From: Streptomyces clavuligerus
Lineage (GTDB): Bacteria; Actinomycetota; Actinomycetes; Streptomycetales; Streptomycetaceae
Assembly (NCBI RefSeq): GCF_005519465.1
Contig: NZ_CP027858.1
Location: forward strand, 2,790,001-2,854,000
Direction of reading: 5' to 3'
Length of the DNA: 64,000 bases
Part shown: one piece after another, positions 1 through 6,166 of the stretch
Position numbering within the stretch: position 1 is the first letter of the stretch
Layout: every line of letters begins with the position of its first letter
The notes under the pieces: generated by a model
Seen by the model: the letters and a program-made list of their open reading frames with translations, nothing else
What the model was told of the DNA's origin: nothing
Databases searched by the model: none
Translations under genes and position numbers: made by a program

Positions 1-210
1 CCCGAGACACTCCTCCAACTGGCGCGGGAACGTCTTGGCGTAGCCGAGCGCGGGGTCCTTCCGGCGGTCGCGGCCGAGGATCAGCAGGGTCAGCTCGGCG
101 AGGTAGTCGCCGGTGAGCACGTCCAGCGGGCCGCCGGTGAGCATCTCCCGCAGGGCGTCGAAGCGGTCGCCGTAGAAGCCGGAGGCGTTTCCGATCCGGA
201 GCGTGTCCAC
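1..210 (-). CDS. AtuA-like acyclic terpene utilization protein (partial, 5' end only)
   Basis: Only the first 70 codons lie in the window; the gene runs off the left edge. The N-terminus reads VDTLRIGNASGFYGDRFDAL, the nucleotide-binding-like opening of the AtuA/DUF1446 family, whose founding member belongs to the acyclic terpene/acyl-CoA degradation pathway of Pseudomonas. The GTG start at 210 lies 6 bp after the stop of the TIGR03084 gene, with GGGGAAGGG upstream inside that gene, so the two are probably translationally coupled. Pathway specificity cannot be judged from this fragment. Confidence 0.8.
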   Translation of the reverse strand, partial: MDTLRIGNASGFYGDRFDALREMLTGGPLDVLTGDYLAELTLLILGRDRRKDPALGYAKTFPRQLEECLG

Positions 211-216
211 CGGGGC

Positions 217-1035
217 TCAGCCCTTCCCCGCCGCCGTCCGCTCATGCGGGGGTCGTGGCACGGGCTCGGGCCCCGGGGCGCCCGCGAACGCCTGGGCGAT
301 CGTGAGCCAGTGGGCGGCGTCCGGGCCCTCGGCCGTCACCGCGAGATCGGCGGCGCGGGCGCGGCGGGTCACCAGCAGACAGAAGTCGAGCGCCGGGCCG
401 GTGACCCGCTGCGCCGCGTCCTCGGGGCCGTGGCACCAGAGGGTGCCGTCCGGTGCGGTCAGCTCGATCCGGAAGGGGGCGGCGGGCGGGGTGAGCCCGC
501 GCAGCCGGTGGGCGTGGTCCCGGGTGCGCACGCCGATGTGCGCGATGTGGCGCAGCCGGGCGGTGGGGACCCGGGCCGACCCGAGCGCGTCCGCCACGTC
601 CTGGCCGTGCGCCCAGGTCTCCATGAGCCGGGCGCTCGCCATGGACGCGATGCCCATGGGCGGCCCGTACCAGGGGAAACGACTGTCGACGGGGGCGGAC
701 TCCAGTGCGGTGAGCAGGAGTTCGCGCCCTTCGCGCCAGTAGGCGAGCAGGGTGGCGGGCGGCATCCTCGCCCATTCGGTCGCGGCCTCGTCCACGAAGG
801 TCTCCGGCGTGGCGAGGGCCTTGGCCGCCTCGGTGGCGAAGGTGTCGGGGTCCGTGACCGCGAGCAGTGCGGCGCGGTCGGTCCACGCGAGATGCGCGAC
901 CTGGTGCGCGACGCTCCACCGTGGGGCGGAGGTGCCGCGCGCCCAGGTCTCGTCCGTGGCATCCGCCAGCAGCCGGTCGAGTTCTTCGTACTCGTCCCGG
1001 AGATCTCTGAGCACGGCGGCGACGACTTGGGACAC
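217..1035 (-). CDS. TIGR03084 family metal-binding (DinB/maleylpyruvate isomerase-like) protein
   Basis: 272 aa, matching the TIGR03084 family of DinB-fold proteins related to mycothiol-dependent maleylpyruvate isomerase. The N-terminal helical bundle carries the expected VAHQVAHLAWTD segment, and a later H-x3-D pattern (ETWAHGQDVADAL) fits the metal-binding triad of the fold. The GTG start at 1035 was chosen because AGGGGAG lies about 7 nt upstream; longer in-frame extensions read through the promoter. It precedes the AtuA-like gene, an arrangement common in Streptomyces acyl-CoA catabolic operons. The substrate is unknown. Confidence 0.85.
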   Translation of the reverse strand: MSQVVAAVLRDLRDEYEELDRLLADATDETWARGTSAPRWSVAHQVAHLAWTDRAALLAVTDPDTFATEAAKALATPETFVDEAATEWARMPPATLLAYWREGRELLLTALESAPVDSRFPWYGPPMGIASMASARLMETWAHGQDVADALGSARVPTARLRHIAHIGVRTRDHAHRLRGLTPPAAPFRIELTAPDGTLWCHGPEDAAQRVTGPALDFCLLVTRRARAADLAVTAEGPDAAHWLTIAQAFAGAPGPEPVPRPPHERTAAGKG

Positions 1036-1095
1036 GGTGCGCTCCCCTCGGGGGTCGGACGGTGTGTGCCGGGAGCATGGCAGTGTGTTGTGGAA

Positions 1096-1115
1096 CAAGC
1101 AAGCGTGCTTGCTTG
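1096..1115. promoter_or_regulatory. Perfect inverted repeat, likely repressor operator of the TIGR03084-AtuA operon
   Basis: CAAGCAAGC and GCTTGCTTG form 9-bp perfect arms around a 2-nt GT spacer, 61 bp upstream of the GTG at 1035. Size and symmetry fit a TetR-family operator; no cognate regulator gene is in the window. On the minus strand TTGCTT inside the repeat and CATGCT 17 bp later could serve as weak -35/-10 elements. Confidence 0.65.
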
Positions 1116-1180
1116 GTGGTTGGCCGGTGGGTGACGTGGCCCCTCTGGGGGCAAATTCAGCCCCTTGGGGGTGCCCATTT

Positions 1181-1482
1181 CAGCCTCGCCGGCGTTTGAG
1201 GCGCGGGGGTTCGGGGGCTGGCCCCCGACGACGGGGCCGCGCGGGGGCGGTCGGCTTGCGCGTCAGGCTTTGCGTTGGACGCGGGGTCCGTCCTCAAACG
1301 CCGGACGGGCTTGGTGTGCTCGGGTCGGTCGTCGGGTGCGGGATGTGGGGGCCTCCGGGCTCGACTCCTCAGGGCCGGCAGACCGAGCGTCCGACGCAGA
1401 GTGCGGGCGGTTGTCCGCCGGTCCCTTCCGGGGACGACCCTGCACCCCCCACCACGGGGAGACGGCCCACCCGGGTGCGGGG
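1181..1482 (+). repeat. Long intergenic repeat, copy A
   Basis: About 300 bp shared with 23160-23473, 36819-37150 and, inverted, 38971-39276. Landmarks in order are: CCGGCGTTTGAGG (1189-1201), a CGGGGGCTGGCCCCCG stem, the inverse CCTCAAACGCCGG (1292-1304), a GATGTGGGGGCCTCCGGGCT block, and a CTTCCGGGGACGACCCTGC block. It ends a few bases before the stop codon of the 42-aa membrane peptide gene. No convincing ORF is conserved; it is probably noncoding. Confidence 0.85.
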
Positions 1483-1488
1483 GTTCCG

Positions 1489-1617
1489 TCAGACGGGGAG
1501 GCGGAGTGTTTCGAGGTCGCTGGCGACTCCGGAGGCGATCATCCCCACGGATATGGCCCACAGCGACAGAATCATGACGGCCCCCAGCAGGGAGACGTTC
1601 TTACTCCGGCGGCGCAT
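1489..1617 (-). CDS. Small single-pass membrane peptide, cassette A
   Basis: 42 aa: an Arg/Lys-rich start (MRRRSKN), one hydrophobic helix at about residues 9-31 and a short polar tail. The helix carries LWAISVGMIASGVAS, nearly identical to the peptides encoded at 23697-23825 and 38840-38962; conservation across three loci is the main reason to call it a gene. Predicted topology is N-in. Its start overlaps the end of the upstream Cys-motif gene by 17 bp, implying coupled translation. The intergenic repeat begins directly after its stop. Function unknown; not recognised as a named family. Confidence 0.75.
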   Translation of the reverse strand: MRRRSKNVSLLGAVMILSLWAISVGMIASGVASDLETLRLPV

Positions 1618-1774
1618 CGGGCCCCTCCGGCTGGGCGGGAGCCACCGGGGCCTTCTCCCGCAGAGCGGTGAGCACGGGCGCCTTCTTCTTCAGCTTGCAG
1701 TCGGGGCGGGGACAGGCACAGGGCCCGAAGTCGAGCGGATTGAACTCCGGACCTCGGTCATACGGCCGACTCAT
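1601..1774 (-). CDS. Small CxCPxxDC-motif protein, cassette A
   Basis: 57 aa, with EFNPLDFGPCACPRPDC at residues 10-26 (Cys19, Cys21, Cys26) followed by a Lys patch and a Pro/Ala-rich tail. The same core recurs in the proteins at 23835-24023 and 38703-38870. The tight Cys spacing suggests metal binding or a redox switch, which is inference. The ATG at 1774 has GGAGG 6 nt upstream. A second in-frame ATG at 1897 with a strong AAGGAGG would add 41 low-complexity residues and cannot be excluded. Transcribed divergently from the XRE gene at 2053. Confidence 0.75.
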   Translation of the reverse strand: MSRPYDRGPEFNPLDFGPCACPRPDCKLKKKAPVLTALREKAPVAPAQPEGPDAPPE

Positions 1775-1979
1775 GGTCAACCTCCGTGGACGTGCTGGCG
1801 GAATGACGGTCAGATCCCTCGGGAGCAGCTTCCGCGCCGGTCGGCGACCTCCGCACAGTCCGCCGTCGCCGCTCGGGACGGGTCGGCTGTTGGTCATGCG
1901 GCGCCTCCTTGCGCACCCCTCGGGAGGGGCGGTTTCGCTGCGTGACCAGATGACCACAACTAGCCCTACACTTGGCGCT

Positions 1980-1999
1980 GTTCAGTGGCTTCACTGAAC
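1980..1999. promoter_or_regulatory. Inverted repeat between cassette A and XRE regulator
   Basis: GTTCAGTG and CACTGAAC are perfect 8-bp arms with a 4-nt spacer, 54 bp upstream of the XRE start and in the shared control region with the divergent small-gene operon. This is the position expected for an autoregulatory XRE operator. Confidence 0.6.
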
Positions 2000-2052
2000 G
2001 GTTCGAACATCATTCGACGGCTCTTCGATCGGCAAACACGGAGGTCTGAGCG

Positions 2053-2877
2053 ATGAGCGATGACAGTCCCCATGCAGCGTTAAATCCTGTTGAACAGTGG
2101 GGGATACACATCCGGGAGATGCGAACGGCACGGCACCTCTCGGTCCGAGGACTGGGCAAAGCGGTCGGATTCTCCGGGGCATATGTGTCCAACGTGGAGA
2201 ACGGCAAGCTGGTACCCAGCCCCCGCTTTGCAGTGGGATGCGACCGCGTGTTCGGTACGGGGACCCTGCTGGCTGAACAGCTCGTGCAGGCCATCGAAGG
2301 GGATCACCCCACTTGGTTCGTCCCCTATCTTCAGTACGAGCGACGCGCGACCGAGATCAACATCTACAGCACCCTCTACGTGCCAGGGCTCTTGCAGACG
2401 CCTGAGTACGCCCACGCGCTCTACCGCAGGGGGGCACCTCGCTTCACCGCGCCCGTCATCGAAGCAAAGGTCGCCGACAGGGCCAAGCGGCGCGAGATCT
2501 TCGATCGGGTGGACCCTCCACCTCCCGTGCTGTGGGCCGTGCTCCACGAAGCCTGTCTCCGGGTCGCGGTGGGGAACCGAGGAGTGATGGCACGCCAGCT
2601 TCAGCGACTGCTGGAAGACGCTGAACGCCCCTTCATGACTTTGCAGTTCCTCCCCTTCGAGGCTGCTCCGGCGACGGACTCGCCCTTTACTTTGCTGACC
2701 TTCACAAAGGGGCCTACGGTGCTACATGCAGAGGGGCCGCACGGCGCCCGGCCGCAGGAAGCAGCCAAGATCACGTCAGCGGCCGTCAAGACCTACGAAC
2801 GCCTACGCGCGGAAGCACTCGGGCAGGATGAGTCCTTGACTCGCATTGAAACGATCATGAAGGGGTACAGCTCATGA
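2053..2877 (+). CDS. XRE family regulator with C-terminal DUF5753
   Basis: 274 aa. Residues about 17-72 form an XRE helix-turn-helix (LGKAVGFSGAYVSNVENGK), and the remainder is the DUF5753 domain (LYVPGLLQTPEYAHALYRRG and the MTLQFLPFEAAP strand), as in the WhiJ-like regulators of Streptomyces. ATG with GGAGG about 8 nt upstream. It overlaps the DUF397 gene by ATGA. Codon 10 is TTA (2080-2082), so translation may depend on the bldA leucyl-tRNA. Family members work with small DUF397 partners in development and antibiotic control; the targets here are unknown, with the divergent cassette A the nearest candidate. Confidence 0.93.
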   Translation: MSDDSPHAALNPVEQWGIHIREMRTARHLSVRGLGKAVGFSGAYVSNVENGKLVPSPRFAVGCDRVFGTGTLLAEQLVQAIEGDHPTWFVPYLQYERRATEINIYSTLYVPGLLQTPEYAHALYRRGAPRFTAPVIEAKVADRAKRREIFDRVDPPPPVLWAVLHEACLRVAVGNRGVMARQLQRLLEDAERPFMTLQFLPFEAAPATDSPFTLLTFTKGPTVLHAEGPHGARPQEAAKITSAAVKTYERLRAEALGQDESLTRIETIMKGYSS

Positions 2878-3089
2878 CCGCCAACGCCGCAGCCTGTGTG
2901 GGCACGTGGATAAAGTCCAGCTACAGCGGCCCGAACGGGGGAGACTGCGTCGAGTGGGCCCCCTCGTACGCGTCCACGACGGGTGTCGTCCCGGTCCGGG
3001 ACAGCAAGCGGGCCGACGGCCCCGTCCTCGCCGTGACCCCGCAGGCATTCGCCGGACTCGTCGCGCTCGCCCGCGCCGCCGACCTGTAG
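2874..3089 (+). CDS. DUF397 domain protein
   Basis: 71 aa with the hallmark WIKSSYSGPNGGDCVEWA start and VPVRDSKRADGPVLAV core of DUF397. In Streptomyces such small proteins pair with an adjacent XRE-DUF5753 regulator and are thought to modulate it. The 4-bp ATGA overlap with the regulator supports coupled expression. A hairpin terminator follows at 3103. Confidence 0.93.
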   Translation: MTANAAACVGTWIKSSYSGPNGGDCVEWAPSYASTTGVVPVRDSKRADGPVLAVTPQAFAGLVALARAADL

Positions 3090-3102
3090 GCAGACGTACA
3101 GC

Positions 3103-3137
3103 AGCCCCGCTTCCCTCAACGGCAAAGGAGCGGGGCT
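3103..3137. terminator. Hairpin terminator between convergent genes
   Basis: AGCCCCGCTTCC pairs with GGAGCGGGGCT around an A-rich loop, with one bulged base. It lies between the DUF397 stop and the convergent gene ending at 3149, so it may act in both directions. Related hairpin sequence ending in TCTGCTGCCGTCAGG recurs near 3808 and 4207, marking duplication of the neighbouring module. Confidence 0.7.
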
Positions 3138-3148
3138 GTCTGCTGCCG

Positions 3149-3475
3149 TCAGGCCGCCGGATCGTCCTCCAGCGGGGGCGGCGCGGGGACGACGGCGGGG
3201 GTGGCCATGCCGTTCTCGTCCAGTGCGATGTGGTTCAGTTCGACGCTGCGGACGAGGACGCCGGGGAAGTCCTCGAAGCGGCTCAGCGCGTCGGTGATGG
3301 CTGCGGTGAGAGTTTCGGCGGGAACGACGCACAGAAAACCGGAGTAGCCGGGGCCCTCGATCAGGCCGACCTCACCGTCAGCGAATCGGTCGAGCCCGTC
3401 CAGGAAGTCTTTCTGCTCTTCGGTGAGTTGGGTGTCCAGAATGAGGGTGAAGTACCAGTCACGCATGGTTTTCAT
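3149..3475 (-). CDS. Small partner protein of HicA-like pair 2 (putative antitoxin-like)
   Basis: 108 aa and clearly paralogous to the products of 3826-4173 and 4229-4528. All three share a D/SWxFTL strand, LTxEQ, DxLDxFxDG, ETLTxAIxxAL and PGxLxxSVE. The layout resembles HicB/antitoxin-type small alpha-beta proteins, but I do not recognise a named family. The ATG at 3475 has AGAAGGA just upstream; an alternative ATG at 3466 overlaps the stop of the upstream HicA-like gene. Adjacency to a basic Cys-rich HicA-like protein suggests a two-gene toxin-antitoxin-like operon; this is inference. Confidence 0.7.
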   Translation of the reverse strand: MKTMRDWYFTLILDTQLTEEQKDFLDGLDRFADGEVGLIEGPGYSGFLCVVPAETLTAAITDALSRFEDFPGVLVRSVELNHIALDENGMATPAVVPAPPPLEDDPAA

Positions 3476-3683
3476 GATTCCTTCTGAAGCTGTCAATTCT
3501 CTTCGCCTCTCCGCCAGGGCTCCGGGGGGTGCAGTACACCGTGATGTGCTCGTTGCAGGGGCAGCAGATGAGCCAGCCCCAGCGATGGCGGTTCTTGTCG
3601 TGCGTCACCTTGAGCCCGGCTTTCTCCGCCCGCTTCAGCGCCGCCTCGACATCCTTCTTCTGGTGCTTGTCTCCCAGAGGCAT
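3459..3683 (-). CDS. HicA-like small basic protein, copy 2
   Basis: 74 aa. The N-terminal half (KKDVEAALKRAEKAGLKVTH) is a charged helix, followed by HRWGWLICCPC and a YCTPRSPGG segment. A conserved His ahead of a beta strand, then the TPR(N/S)xG turn, resembles actinobacterial HicA-fold (dsRBD-like) proteins. Its first 53 residues match the copy at 4521-4745 almost exactly, and the DNA is nearly identical, so the duplication is recent. It overlaps the downstream partner gene. A toxin role is unproven. Confidence 0.7.
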   Translation of the reverse strand: MPLGDKHQKKDVEAALKRAEKAGLKVTHDKNRHRWGWLICCPCNEHITVYCTPRSPGGEAKRIDSFRRNHENHA

Positions 3684-3825
3684 GGCCGTACGTCTACTGC
3701 CACCCCCGGCGGACGAACGGTTCTCCAACACCCGGTCCACCCGAACGGACGACGCAAGGCACGGGCAGTGAACACGGAACAGCCCCGCCCCTCCGCTGCG
3801 AAGGGAGCGGGGCAGTCTGCTGCCG

Positions 3826-4173
3826 TCAGGACCCCGGGCCTGTCCCCACCCGGGCCAAGGGCGGGGGGACGACGGCGGGGGCCGCCATGCCGTTCTGGTC
3901 CAGCGCCATTTCATCCAGTTCGACACTGTGGACGAGGACGCCGGGAAGGTGCTCCACCCTCCGCAGTGCCTCTGCGATCGCCCCCGTCAGGGTCTCCGAT
4001 GCGTAGGTGCACCAGAGTTCTGCCGAGCAAGGTCCCGTTACCAGGCTCGCCCACCCATCAGCGAAGCAGTCCAGATGAGCCATGGTGTCCGACTGTTCCT
4101 CGGTCAATGGCTGCTGAAGATGCAGGGTGAAGTCCCATTCACGCGTGGCCACGGTGGTTGTTGGTGAAGACAT
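3826..4173 (-). CDS. Orphan paralogue of the HicA-like partner family
   Basis: 115 aa, sharing the FTLHLQQPLTEEQ, ETLTGAIAEAL, PGVLVHSVELDEMALDQNG and AVVP blocks with the two neighbouring partner proteins, but with no HicA-like gene directly upstream. GGGAGG lies 11 nt before the ATG. It may be a leftover of unequal tandem duplication or an extra antitoxin-like protein. Confidence 0.7.
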   Translation of the reverse strand: MSSPTTTVATREWDFTLHLQQPLTEEQSDTMAHLDCFADGWASLVTGPCSAELWCTYASETLTGAIAEALRRVEHLPGVLVHSVELDEMALDQNGMAAPAVVPPPLARVGTGPGS

Positions 4174-4228
4174 CGATACGTCGCGCCTCCCGTCCTTGGT
4201 TCTGTGGGAGCAGGGCTGTCTGCTGCCG

Positions 4229-4528
4229 TCAGGCCCCGGCGGGCGCGGGGACGACGGCGGGGGTCGCCATGCTGTTCGCCCTGAGGTCGTAGTGGTCCAT
4301 CTCGACGCTGCGGATCAGGGCACCGGGGAAGTCCTCGAAGAAGTCGAGAGCTTCCGCGATGGCGTCGGTCAGGGTCTCCGTCGTGAAGAGGCAACTGAAC
4401 TCCGTGTGCCCCGGACTCTCCACACGGCTGATCCTGCCGTCGTTGAAGCGGTCGAGCCCGTCAAGGGTGTCCGCCTGCTCGGGTGTCAGCGGTTCCTGAA
4501 GGTGCAAGGTGAAATACCAGCTACGCAC
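4229..4528 (-). CDS. Small partner protein of HicA-like pair 1 (putative antitoxin-like)
   Basis: 99 aa from a GTG at 4528 that overlaps the stop of the upstream HicA-like gene by 8 bp, in the same geometry as an alternative start in pair 2. It contains WYFTLHLQEPLTPEQADTLD, ETLTDAIAEALDFFEDFPG and IRSVEMDHYDL. It is closest to the 3149-3475 product. No strong Shine-Dalgarno sequence is visible, consistent with translational coupling. Antitoxin-like function is inferred from gene order and fold resemblance only. Confidence 0.68.
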   Translation of the reverse strand: MRSWYFTLHLQEPLTPEQADTLDGLDRFNDGRISRVESPGHTEFSCLFTTETLTDAIAEALDFFEDFPGALIRSVEMDHYDLRANSMATPAVVPAPAGA

Positions 4529-4745
4529 AGCTTCGGTGCTTCTCTGTGAATTGGTCAATTCGGTTCGCCGCATCTCCTGTATTACGGGGGGTGCAATACA
4601 CCAGCTCGGACTTGTTGCAGGGACAGCAGATGAGCCAGCCCCAGCGATGGCGGTTCTTGTCGTGCGTCACCTTGAGCCCGGCCTTCTCCGCCCGCTTCAG
4701 CGCCGCCTCGACATCCTTCTTCTGGTGCTTGTCTCCCAGAGGCAT
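4521..4745 (-). CDS. HicA-like small basic protein, copy 1
   Basis: 74 aa. It differs from the 3459-3683 product mainly after the CCPC motif, where it reads NKSELVYCTPRNTGDAANRI. The shared HRWGW-CCPC-YCTPR pattern, high Lys content and 74-residue length fit a HicA-fold RNA-binding toxin, but active-site equivalence needs structural comparison. About 50 bp of upstream DNA (4789-4830) is also duplicated at 3717-3768, so both copies probably carry the same promoter. Confidence 0.7.
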   Translation of the reverse strand: MPLGDKHQKKDVEAALKRAEKAGLKVTHDKNRHRWGWLICCPCNKSELVYCTPRNTGDAANRIDQFTEKHRSCA

Positions 4746-4945
4746 GACCGTACGTGTACTGGGTGCGCTCGACGGGCGAACGGTTCTCCAGCACCCGGTC
4801 CACCCGAACGGACGACGCAAGGCACGGGCTCGATGTGCGCGGTGCTCGCATGGCGGGGGCAGGGTTGTCGGCGTAGCGTCGGCGGCGGCGGCCGCCGTTT
4901 CGAGTGCCCTTCCGTGTGCGGAGCGACGGCCGTCCCCGGGGAGGC

Positions 4946-5716
4946 TCAGCGTGGGCGAGGGGTGCGGGGGCGGGAGGTGAAGAGCGCGGTCTGGTCGGTG
5001 GGGGGGAGGTTGCCCAGGGCGATCAGGTGGGGGGCCAGGGCGTGGGCGCCGGTCAGGGCGGCGGAGCGGGTGGACCACAGGGCGCGGACCGTGCCCTCGA
5101 CGGCCGTCGGGGGGTACGACGCCAGCACCGTCGCGCAGGCGCGGGCCGCCGTCGGCGCGGCGCCGGGGGCGGTCAGTTCGGAGACGAGGCCGATAGCGTA
5201 CGCCCGTTCCGCGGTCAGGCGTTCGGCGGTGCCCATGAGGGCGAGCCGGGCCGCCTCGCCGTAGGGGAGGCACTGCGCCAGGTACGCGGTCTCGTACGCG
5301 CTGACCATGCCGTAGGTCGTATGCGGGTCGAAGAAGGTCGCCGTGCGCGAGGCGACCACGAATTCGCACTCACCCAGCAGATAGAACGCGCCCCCGCAGG
5401 CCATGCCCTCCACCGCCGCCACCACCGGCTTCCACAGGTCGTTCGCCTTGGGGCCGATCGTGAGCAGCGGATCGTCCAGGGAGAACGGGGACACCGGCTG
5501 CGGTACGTCCACCGCGCGGTCGATCCCCGTGCAGAACGCCTTCGTCCCCGCCCCGGTGAGCACGACCGCCCGGACCGTGTCGTCGTAGCGGAAGCGGCGC
5601 CAGGTCTCCGTGAGGAGCCGCGCCGTCTCCAGATCGATGGCGTTCAGCCGGTCGGGGCGGTCCAGGACGACCGTCGCGACCCCGTCGCCGGAGGTCTCGA
5701 CCCGGAGGCCGGTCAC
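4946..5716 (-). CDS. Enoyl-CoA hydratase/isomerase family protein
   Basis: 256 aa. A crotonase fold is shown by RPDRLNAIDLETARLL, AVVLTGAGTKAFCTGID, and the oxyanion-hole segment AAVEGMACGGAFYLLGECEFVVAS. It probably hydrates or isomerises an enoyl-CoA in the cytoplasm. GTG start at 5716 overlaps the stop of the DUF35 gene as GTGA. It is the last gene of a three-gene operon (thiolase, DUF35, hydratase) read from the regulated promoter near 7360. The C-terminus is short and basic. Exact substrate unknown. Confidence 0.92.
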   Translation of the reverse strand: MTGLRVETSGDGVATVVLDRPDRLNAIDLETARLLTETWRRFRYDDTVRAVVLTGAGTKAFCTGIDRAVDVPQPVSPFSLDDPLLTIGPKANDLWKPVVAAVEGMACGGAFYLLGECEFVVASRTATFFDPHTTYGMVSAYETAYLAQCLPYGEAARLALMGTAERLTAERAYAIGLVSELTAPGAAPTAARACATVLASYPPTAVEGTVRALWSTRSAALTGAHALAPHLIALGNLPPTDQTALFTSRPRTPRPR

Positions 5717-6165
5717 CCGCGCTCCAGCAGCCAGCGCGGCACCGGCATCCCGCCGGGCGCGGCGGGGGCGAAGACGACCCGCACGCCCGCGCCGATCCGC
5801 AGCCGCGCCGGGTCGACGGAGTCCAGGGGCGCGCCGGGTGCGGCGACCACGTTCCCGGCGAGGCGGATGCGGGGGGCGTCGGTCAGCTCGACCAGGACCG
5901 CGTTGTACGGGGCGACCCCCGCGTACGCGGGCAGCAGCGGCGGATGCGGGACGACGAAGGACCAGATCCGGCCATGTCCGCTCATCCGCCGCCAGGTGTC
6001 GGCGAAGGACCGGCAGTGGGGGCAGCACGGGCGCGGCGGAAAGCGCGGTTCGCCGCACTCCGCGCACGTCTGCACCCGCAGCTCCCCGCGCGCGGCGTAC
6101 TCCCAGAACGGCGCCCCGTCCTCGTCGACGACGGGGTCCAGGAACCCCGCGGCGGGCTCGGCCAT
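5713..6165 (-). CDS. DUF35/OB-fold zinc-ribbon acyl-CoA-associated protein
   Basis: 150 aa. An N-terminal rubredoxin-like zinc ribbon (CAECGEPRFPPRPCCPHC) is followed by an OB-fold half (SGHGRIWSFVV, PYNAVLVELTDAPRIRL). Such proteins bind next to lipid-transfer-type thiolases, as in ChsH2 or the DUF35 partners of Ltp2 aldolases, and serve as CoA-binding or structural subunits. The gene starts 1 bp after the thiolase stop and overlaps the hydratase start, strongly implying one complex or pathway. Confidence 0.93.
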   Translation of the reverse strand: MAEPAAGFLDPVVDEDGAPFWEYAARGELRVQTCAECGEPRFPPRPCCPHCRSFADTWRRMSGHGRIWSFVVPHPPLLPAYAGVAPYNAVLVELTDAPRIRLAGNVVAAPGAPLDSVDPARLRIGAGVRVVFAPAAPGGMPVPRWLLERG

Positions 6166-6166
6166 C

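Noticed and set aside
1263..1445. Minus-strand ORF inside the long repeat, partly shared between copies
   Set aside because: Frame is not kept in all four copies and no ribosome site is visible; similarity is explained by DNA repeat conservation.
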